Shown here: piece after piece, positions 37,561 through 42,564 of the stretch
Position numbering within the stretch: position 1 is the first letter of the stretch
Layout of the letters: each line of letters begins with the position of its first letter
IMG/VR virus record: IMGVR_UViG_3300012204_000013
Coordinates: 1 to 42,564 of that record
Length of the DNA stretch: 42,564 bases
DNA from: a virus
Strand: one strand, 5' to 3'
The notes under the pieces: generated by a model
What the model was told of the DNA's origin: nothing
The model's input: only the letters and a program-made list of their open reading frames with translations
Databases searched by the model: none
Translations under genes and position numbers: made by a program

Positions 37561-37784
37561 TCTACGCAGCCGGTCCAGTGAGGAGCGATGGAGGCTCCAT
37601 GTTCGTCTACGTCGGCGCGGCCGGCGTCGGCATCAGGTGGACGCTCACCGGCCACGGCGCGCTGGTCTCGTTCGGCGTGAAGACGAACGCGAACGGTGTG
37701 GCCTGCTGCTACTACGACGCGACGGGCGGAACCCCCGACGCGCCTGGCGATGAGATCACGGTGACGGCGGAGACTTATGCTTAG
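37557..37784 (+). CDS. Small Ig-like strand protein in the tail tip module
   Basis: The 75-residue protein overlaps the tape measure stop (ATGA). It is all strand (SMFVYVGAAGVGIRWTLTG, ALVSFGVKTNANGVACCYYD, DEITVTAETYA) and resembles the Ig-like domains that end the next two proteins. It may be a free Ig-like subunit. Confidence 0.7.
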   Translation: MIYAAGPVRSDGGSMFVYVGAAGVGIRWTLTGHGALVSFGVKTNANGVACCYYDATGGTPDAPGDEITVTAETYA

Positions 37785-38769
37785 CCAAGTCGCTGGTCCA
37801 ACCACCATCAGCGTGCGCGTCGTGGCCGGCGCTCCCGCCGAGGTGCTCGTTCCGACGCAGGCCGCCGCCCTGTGGATCGACGGGTTCGGACTGCTCGTCC
37901 TCCCCGCGTACGGGAGCACGAACTACGGAGCGCCGCACGTCGTCAACCTCGACGGCAAGGCGTACTTCCTGACGGGGAGGTTCACGGGAGCGTCATCGAT
38001 CGAGGGCTACGGCTGGGACGACGACGAGGAAGAGCCGTGGATCAACTGGGCGAGCACGCACGTCACGACGCGCGTGCAGGTCCCGCCGTTCCACGTGCGC
38101 GAGCACCGGCCCGAGGCCGGCCTGACGATGGCTCCGACGTTCGCCGAGCTGTCGGACCGCCGCATCTGGTGTCAGCTCGGCAAGGTCTACTCGTCGACCT
38201 ACACGCCCGGAGTCGGGTGGTCGGCCGCGGTCGTCGAGCACACGCTCGTCGTGAGCGACACGACGCTGCAGTGGGTTATCGCCTCGGCGCGCGACCTCAT
38301 CCCGACGCTGCCCGGCCATTCGTTGTGGTGGTGCATGAACCCGACGACCGGGAACGTGTACCTCTACGACGCGACGACGATGGCGGAGATCGCCGGTCGG
38401 AGGACGACGTTCGGATCCGGCTTCGTCGCCGCCGCCTACAGCAGGAAGCATGACCTCTTCTTCGTGGTGAGGAACTACGCCGGGACCTACAAGCTCGACT
38501 CGTACGCGGACGAGCCCGTCGCCGCGGTCGTGGTCGTCCCCACTTTCGACTTCGCGCCGAGGAAGGGCGCGCCGGTCGGCGTCCGCTCGCGCGTGACGGG
38601 CGGGCTCGGTGAGCCGTGCGCGGGAAGGTTCGTCACGTTCACGGTGACGAGCGGGTCGGTCTCTCCCTCGGTCGTCGAGACGGATGAGGACGGATACGCG
38701 GACGCGGAGTACCAGCCGCCCTTCACGCCCGACGTCGGCGTGCAGCTCACAGCGACGTTGGTGGAGTGA
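37777..38769 (+). CDS. Tail protein with C-terminal Ig-like (Big_1-type) domain
   Basis: The 330-residue protein is strand-rich, with propeller-like repeats in its first two thirds (AAALWIDGFGLLVLPAYG, SRKHDLFFVVRNYAGTYKL). It ends in a domain of about 75 residues with APVGVRSRVTGGLGEPCAGR, VTFTVTSGSVSPSVVETDED and a final strand, the pattern of Big_1 invasin-type modules. ATG 37777 overlaps the previous stop. A tail-tip or host-adhesion role is inferred from position and domain. Confidence 0.75.
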   Translation: MLSQVAGPTTISVRVVAGAPAEVLVPTQAAALWIDGFGLLVLPAYGSTNYGAPHVVNLDGKAYFLTGRFTGASSIEGYGWDDDEEEPWINWASTHVTTRVQVPPFHVREHRPEAGLTMAPTFAELSDRRIWCQLGKVYSSTYTPGVGWSAAVVEHTLVVSDTTLQWVIASARDLIPTLPGHSLWWCMNPTTGNVYLYDATTMAEIAGRRTTFGSGFVAAAYSRKHDLFFVVRNYAGTYKLDSYADEPVAAVVVVPTFDFAPRKGAPVGVRSRVTGGLGEPCAGRFVTFTVTSGSVSPSVVETDEDGYADAEYQPPFTPDVGVQLTATLVE

Positions 38770-38774
38770 TCGCC

Positions 38775-40013
38775 ATGGGACTGCGCAAGGTCTTTGAAAC
38801 GCCGGTCGACTACCGCGAGGGAGAGTCCTGCTACTTCGCCTCCGGAGGAGGGGCTGGCGAGGGTGGCATCGCGGACACGCGCTATTGGGACGCCAAGTTC
38901 GGACCGTGGCTCACGAAGGAGGAGATCATCCCGGGACTCCGCCCCGGCTGGCTCTGGTTCGCCGACCAGCAGCGGACGGTCCTGAAGCAGGACGGCGAGA
39001 CGAGGAGCATCCCGAACGGCATCTGCTTCGGCGCGAACGTGAACCAGATGTGCTGGCCGAGCTGGAACGTGACGATGTGGATCTTCAACGGCCGCACGGG
39101 GGAGAAGTTCCAGCGGCTCGCCCAGGGAGAGTCGTGGGAGGAGCCGGACGCCGACACGTTCTATGACCTCATGCCGCCCGACGCGAACGGCGGCGGACTC
39201 AGGACGGCGATGTTCGACCACTTCGCCTCGGTCGACGCGAGCGGCCTGCTGTGGCAGTTCGGCAACACGACGCCGATCTGGTGGAGCCACGCCGCGGTCC
39301 AGCGCGACCCGTTCACGCTCGACCTCACCGGACGCTACATCGACGCCTTCCCCGACCACTACGGAGTGACGCACGGATCCATCAGCGACATGGCGTATGA
39401 CTCGGTCGCCAAGATCCTGTGGGTGAGGTGGTTCGGCGACGTCACGGGACGCGTCGAGGTCTGGAGCTACGACATCGCGAACCCGGCCGGTCGCACGTGG
39501 CTCCACGACATCTATACGCCGAATGAGACCAACGGGCTCTCGCTCACCTCCGACGGTTACATCTTCGCCGCCGACTCGAAGGACTGGGTCGTGCTCTATG
39601 ACTACGACGGGCGCTATCACTCGGCGTTCATCGAGCCGCGCCCGGCGAGCTGCCCCAACGGAGTCACGTGGGCGTGGGACAGGATCTACAAGCGGCTGCT
39701 GCGCGTCGCCGGCACGCCGAGCGATCCGACCACCGGGCGCAGCACGATGAAGGTAGAGGGGTTCTTCCCGATACCGGCCAACGACTCGCTGACGGCGCCG
39801 ATCCCGCGCAAGGTGCCGCGTAAGAACAGGCGCATCACCGTGCTGTCTCGCCTCGTCGGCGAGGGCTGCGAGGCGATCGGCAGCGCGCCGATCTTCGTCA
39901 AGGTGAACACCGTCAGCGTCACGACCTCGCGCACCGACGGCGACGGCGACGCCATAATCCCGATCACTCCCGCCGCGACGGGCGCTATCACAGTCGAGGT
40001 CTCCACGCCATGA
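38775..40013 (+). CDS. Tail-tip protein with propeller-like body and Ig-like end
   Basis: The 412-residue protein starts MGLRKVFETPVDYREGESCY and has repeated Trp/Tyr/Gly-rich strands (LWQFGNTTPIWWSH, AADSKDWVVLYDYDGRYH) that suggest a beta-propeller. The last ~60 residues are Ig-like (APIFVKVNTVSVTTSRTDGD). It is organised like the previous protein and may be its distant paralog. ATG 38775 with GGTGGAG upstream is preferred over GTG 38766. Probable host-recognition protein; inference. Confidence 0.75.
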   Translation: MGLRKVFETPVDYREGESCYFASGGGAGEGGIADTRYWDAKFGPWLTKEEIIPGLRPGWLWFADQQRTVLKQDGETRSIPNGICFGANVNQMCWPSWNVTMWIFNGRTGEKFQRLAQGESWEEPDADTFYDLMPPDANGGGLRTAMFDHFASVDASGLLWQFGNTTPIWWSHAAVQRDPFTLDLTGRYIDAFPDHYGVTHGSISDMAYDSVAKILWVRWFGDVTGRVEVWSYDIANPAGRTWLHDIYTPNETNGLSLTSDGYIFAADSKDWVVLYDYDGRYHSAFIEPRPASCPNGVTWAWDRIYKRLLRVAGTPSDPTTGRSTMKVEGFFPIPANDSLTAPIPRKVPRKNRRITVLSRLVGEGCEAIGSAPIFVKVNTVSVTTSRTDGDGDAIIPITPAATGAITVEVSTP

Positions 40014-40549
40014 CCATCAGCGCAACCGCCACGTTCAACGTCGCCGACCAGTCCGCGCTCGTCGCGAGCGTGACCCTCATCGTCCAGCCGCCCGTCGGAG
40101 TCGGCACGGGCGGGCGCGGTCGACTCATCCACCCGACGCTCGGGACGTACGATTACGTCAACACGCCGGACGAGACGGTGAACATCGACGGTGACGTGTG
40201 CTTCGCCGCGCTCTGGGCGCGCTCGCAGACGCTGGGCGGGCAGGTCGACACGCTCTGGTCGAGCTTCCTCCGCGACGGGCGCGTCATCGAGCGCTGGATC
40301 CAGGGAGACGTCGGAGCGCCGCTCGCGCACCTCCGCATGCTGTGGCAGATGTACGCCAATCCGCCCGCGCCCGGCGGGACGCCCGTCATCTGGGAGCCGA
40401 ACTACGCGACGGCGAACAGGTACGAGGTCATCATCGCCCGCGTCTCCGCCGGCGGCGAGGAGTACAAGCTCGACCGACGGCTGGCGAGCAAGGGATACGC
40501 ACCGCAGCCGGTCGAAGTCGAGCTGAGGGTCCTCGGCTATGCGCCTTGA
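40010..40549 (+). CDS. Probable distal tail or baseplate protein
   Basis: The 179-residue protein overlaps the previous gene (ATGA). It begins strand-rich (ATATFNVADQSALVASVTLIVQ), then GRGRLIHPTLGTYDYVNTPD, a motif type found in tail-tip rings where an HP-x-GxYxY turn is common, and a C-terminal segment EYKLDRRLASKGYAPQPVEVEL. It lies directly before the hub-like gene. The family is not certain. Confidence 0.7.
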   Translation: MTISATATFNVADQSALVASVTLIVQPPVGVGTGGRGRLIHPTLGTYDYVNTPDETVNIDGDVCFAALWARSQTLGGQVDTLWSSFLRDGRVIERWIQGDVGAPLAHLRMLWQMYANPPAPGGTPVIWEPNYATANRYEVIIARVSAGGEEYKLDRRLASKGYAPQPVEVELRVLGYAP

Positions 40550-42029
40550 CATCGTCGCCACGGCAGATCGCACCGTCCTGTCCAGGCAGGGTGCCTCGGT
40601 CACGCTCTACAAGACCGGCTCCCCGCGCGACCTGATCGTCGGGACGCTCGGGCTCACGACGTACGACCTCACGCCGCTCGTCGCGTCGCTGGAGCAGACG
40701 TCCGCCGGAGCGTCGCTGCGGCTCGTTCACCACAACGAGCTGAGCGGCGCTAACCGCCCGCAGCCCGGGCAGCTCGTGCAGATCAAGATCGGCGCGGACG
40801 TCCTCGCGAACCTCGTGGTCGACCAGGTCTCGTCGGAGCGCGTAGGACCGCGTGGAGGCGAGCGCTCCATGTCGGTCGCGCTCCGCCGCCGCGACGCGAC
40901 GACCTGGTGGCGCGACGTCCACCGCGTGTCGCCGGTGTTCGGGGTCGCGACCGACCTCGGCGTGATGGCGCGCGTCGTGCTCGAGGACCTCGGCCTCACG
41001 CCCGAGGAGTACGACATGATCAACACCGGCGTGTTCCTCGCGCACACGAACGCGCAGCTCGCCGACCTGACCGCGTGGGACATGCTGGAGACGACGCTCC
41101 AGCCTGCGCTCATGGAGCCGTGGGTCGACGCGCTCGGCGTGGTCAAGTCGATCCTGAGGACCGTCGACCGCGAGGCTGACCTCGCGCTCGCGTGGGATCA
41201 GGTCCTCGAACTCTCGGCCGGCGCGTCGAAGTCGTCGGTCACTTCCGTGCGCGTCAAGTGGCTCAACCCCGACCTGACGAAGGTCACGCAGCAGGAGCAG
41301 GTCCTCGCGAACGCGCAGCTCATGATCGGGTTCTTCCGGCCCTGGTCGAAGCAGGAGGTGTGGTGGAGCGAGGACCACCGTCAGCGCGCGGAGAACACGC
41401 GGATGGTCGTGAAGCAGTCCATCAACGACGGGCTGATCTTCGTCGGCCGCGAGCGCTACTACCAGTCGAGCGACGTCGGGGGCTACCTCAAGGGGACGCT
41501 CGGGTACTTCGACCCGCTGCTGGCGACCCTCGGCCTGCTCGGCATCATCGGGTCGTCGTACGTCCCGGACCTGCTCGTCGTCGAGGGCATCGGCGCGGGA
41601 CACACCATTCCGCTCGGCCGCATCGTGGAGCAGGCGTCGAGCACCGCTGTCCTCTACGCCATCATGACGATGGGCTTCGGCATCTACGAGATTTGGGGTG
41701 TGCCGTACGACTTCGTGCACGTGGTCGACGAGGTGGAGGCGTACGATCAGAACGCGCCCGACTGGTCTCAGCAGGTCGACGAGGTCTCCAACGACCTCGT
41801 TCCCAACGAGGAGGCGGCGTCGGCGCTCGCCGTCGCGGAGTTCCTCTACAGGTGCAAGTCGGCGAAGGGCGCGGCGAACCTCGTGATGGTCGACGACCTC
41901 CGCGTCGAGCGCGGCGACATCATCGCGCTGCCGGACGGGAGGCGCCTGTACGTGCTGGACTTCAACCGCTCGCTCACGCGCGGAGCGGACGCGGTCCTCA
42001 ACGTCGAAGGGTTCTGGGCCACGGCATGA
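40539..42029 (+). CDS. Baseplate hub / tail-associated protein
   Basis: The 496-residue protein has a strand-rich N-terminus (DIVATADRTVLSRQGASVTLY, GQLVQIKIGADVLANLVVDQV) and a central helical/strand region typical of tail hubs, including a long helix-strand stretch near the C-terminus (FVHVVDEVEAYDQNAPDWSQQ). It contains a hydrophobic stretch (LLATLGLLGIIGSSYVPDLLVV) that may be inserted during infection. It overlaps the previous gene by 11 bases. Assignment rests on position and fold pattern. Confidence 0.75.
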   Translation: MRLDIVATADRTVLSRQGASVTLYKTGSPRDLIVGTLGLTTYDLTPLVASLEQTSAGASLRLVHHNELSGANRPQPGQLVQIKIGADVLANLVVDQVSSERVGPRGGERSMSVALRRRDATTWWRDVHRVSPVFGVATDLGVMARVVLEDLGLTPEEYDMINTGVFLAHTNAQLADLTAWDMLETTLQPALMEPWVDALGVVKSILRTVDREADLALAWDQVLELSAGASKSSVTSVRVKWLNPDLTKVTQQEQVLANAQLMIGFFRPWSKQEVWWSEDHRQRAENTRMVVKQSINDGLIFVGRERYYQSSDVGGYLKGTLGYFDPLLATLGLLGIIGSSYVPDLLVVEGIGAGHTIPLGRIVEQASSTAVLYAIMTMGFGIYEIWGVPYDFVHVVDEVEAYDQNAPDWSQQVDEVSNDLVPNEEAASALAVAEFLYRCKSAKGAANLVMVDDLRVERGDIIALPDGRRLYVLDFNRSLTRGADAVLNVEGFWATA

Positions 42030-42538
42030 GCATCCTCACCTACATCACCGAAGCGACGATCCGCGACAACGTCCAGACGATCGAGGGCGAGGTCGTCACC
42101 CGCCCCGCGCTGAGCAGGACGGATCCGACCGGTCAGCTGACGTGGGCTGTCGACGTGCGGATCTCGACGAGCGGTCCGGCCGGCGTCGACCCCGTGGTCG
42201 ACGGCGCGAACCGGATCCTTCGGTCGGTGCCGATCGCTTCGTCGGGGACGTCGAGCGCGCTGTCGTACGTGGACGTCGGCGCCGCCGTCACGCTCACGCG
42301 CACGCGCTTCGGCAGGTTCGAGATCACCGGATTCGCCAAGACGAAGCCGGGCCGCAGGATCAGGATCCCGGTCGACTGCGACGCGAACCTCGCCGGAGCG
42401 ACGCAGGACGTGAGCTACGTCGTCCGGCCGCTCACGCTGTATGAGCTGGGCAACGGCGGGTTCGGCGCATTCGGCAGCACGCCGCTCGGCGCCTATGGGG
42501 TTTACATCGGTACCACACTCTTGGAGGTGCGCGCATGA
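42026..42538 (+). CDS. Tail-tip protein, 170 residues
   Basis: ATG 42026 overlaps the previous stop (ATGA). The protein is strand-rich (TYITEATIRDNVQTIEGEVVT, LTWAVDVRISTSG, YVDVGAAVTLTRTRFGRFEIT) with a Gly-rich end (FGAFGSTPLGAYGVYIG). It probably binds to the hub; the family is not recognised. Confidence 0.7.
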   Translation: MSILTYITEATIRDNVQTIEGEVVTRPALSRTDPTGQLTWAVDVRISTSGPAGVDPVVDGANRILRSVPIASSGTSSALSYVDVGAAVTLTRTRFGRFEITGFAKTKPGRRIRIPVDCDANLAGATQDVSYVVRPLTLYELGNGGFGAFGSTPLGAYGVYIGTTLLEVRA

Positions 42539-42564
42539 GCTACTCGCTGGAGCGATTCGCGAAC
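42535..42564 (+). CDS. 5' end of the next tail gene, cut by the window edge
   Basis: ATG 42535 overlaps the previous stop (ATGA) and begins MSYSLERFAN before the window ends. Its length and function cannot be judged. Confidence 0.6.
   Translation, partial: MSYSLERFAN

Noticed and set aside
1-42564. Integrase, repressor, insertion sequences, rRNA genes
   Set aside because: I looked for tyrosine and serine recombinase motifs, helix-turn-helix repressors, transposases and rRNA-like stretches and saw none; a temperate lifestyle is therefore not supported by this window.

Overview
This window is most of the genome of a high-GC tailed bacteriophage with a long, probably non-contractile tail (siphovirus-like). 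The evidence is the gene content: a terminase pair, an HK97-type portal, protease and capsid, head-tail connectors, a tail tube protein, a tail assembly chaperone pair with a -1 slippery site, a tape measure protein and tail-tip proteins. A Gram-negative host is suggested by a phage lipoprotein with a clean lipobox. The host cannot be named from the sequence. I saw no integrase, repressor or attachment site, and no tRNA or rRNA gene; a lysis cassette is not visible and may lie outside the window.

The genome has two arms that diverge from an AT-rich gap at about 21,055-21,299. Everything left of it is read leftward (minus strand) and everything right of it is read rightward.

The leftward arm (1-21,045) is early/accessory and replication DNA. 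It holds about 48 mostly tiny, translationally coupled genes. Recognisable ones are an ATP-dependent DNA ligase, a large Toprim/SF3 primase-helicase, a J-domain zinc-finger protein and a C5 cytosine methyltransferase. Several Cys-rich and single-pass membrane proteins sit between them. Beyond the methyltransferase is a 900-base stretch without genes (8,249-9,149) that is full of inverted repeats. After it comes a block (8,248 to 1) in which four intergenic gaps carry a conserved structure that matches type II hammerhead ribozymes, with covarying stems. These gaps precede two paralogous basic proteins, a small membrane protein and the lipoprotein. The same block has a conserved phage protein followed by an NNNGG pentamer repeat, a uracil-glycosylase-like/metallopeptidase fusion, and two genes that look frameshifted.

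The rightward arm (21,300-42,564) is the packaging and virion module: HNH endonuclease, TerS, TerL, a small membrane protein, portal, ClpP-like protease, major capsid protein, connectors and adaptors, two small CxxCGxCC proteins, two DUF3168-type tail terminators (one fused to a long degenerate repeat domain), tail tube, chaperones with a GGGAAAC slippery site, tape measure, and a set of tail-tip proteins with Ig-like ends. The last gene runs off the right edge.
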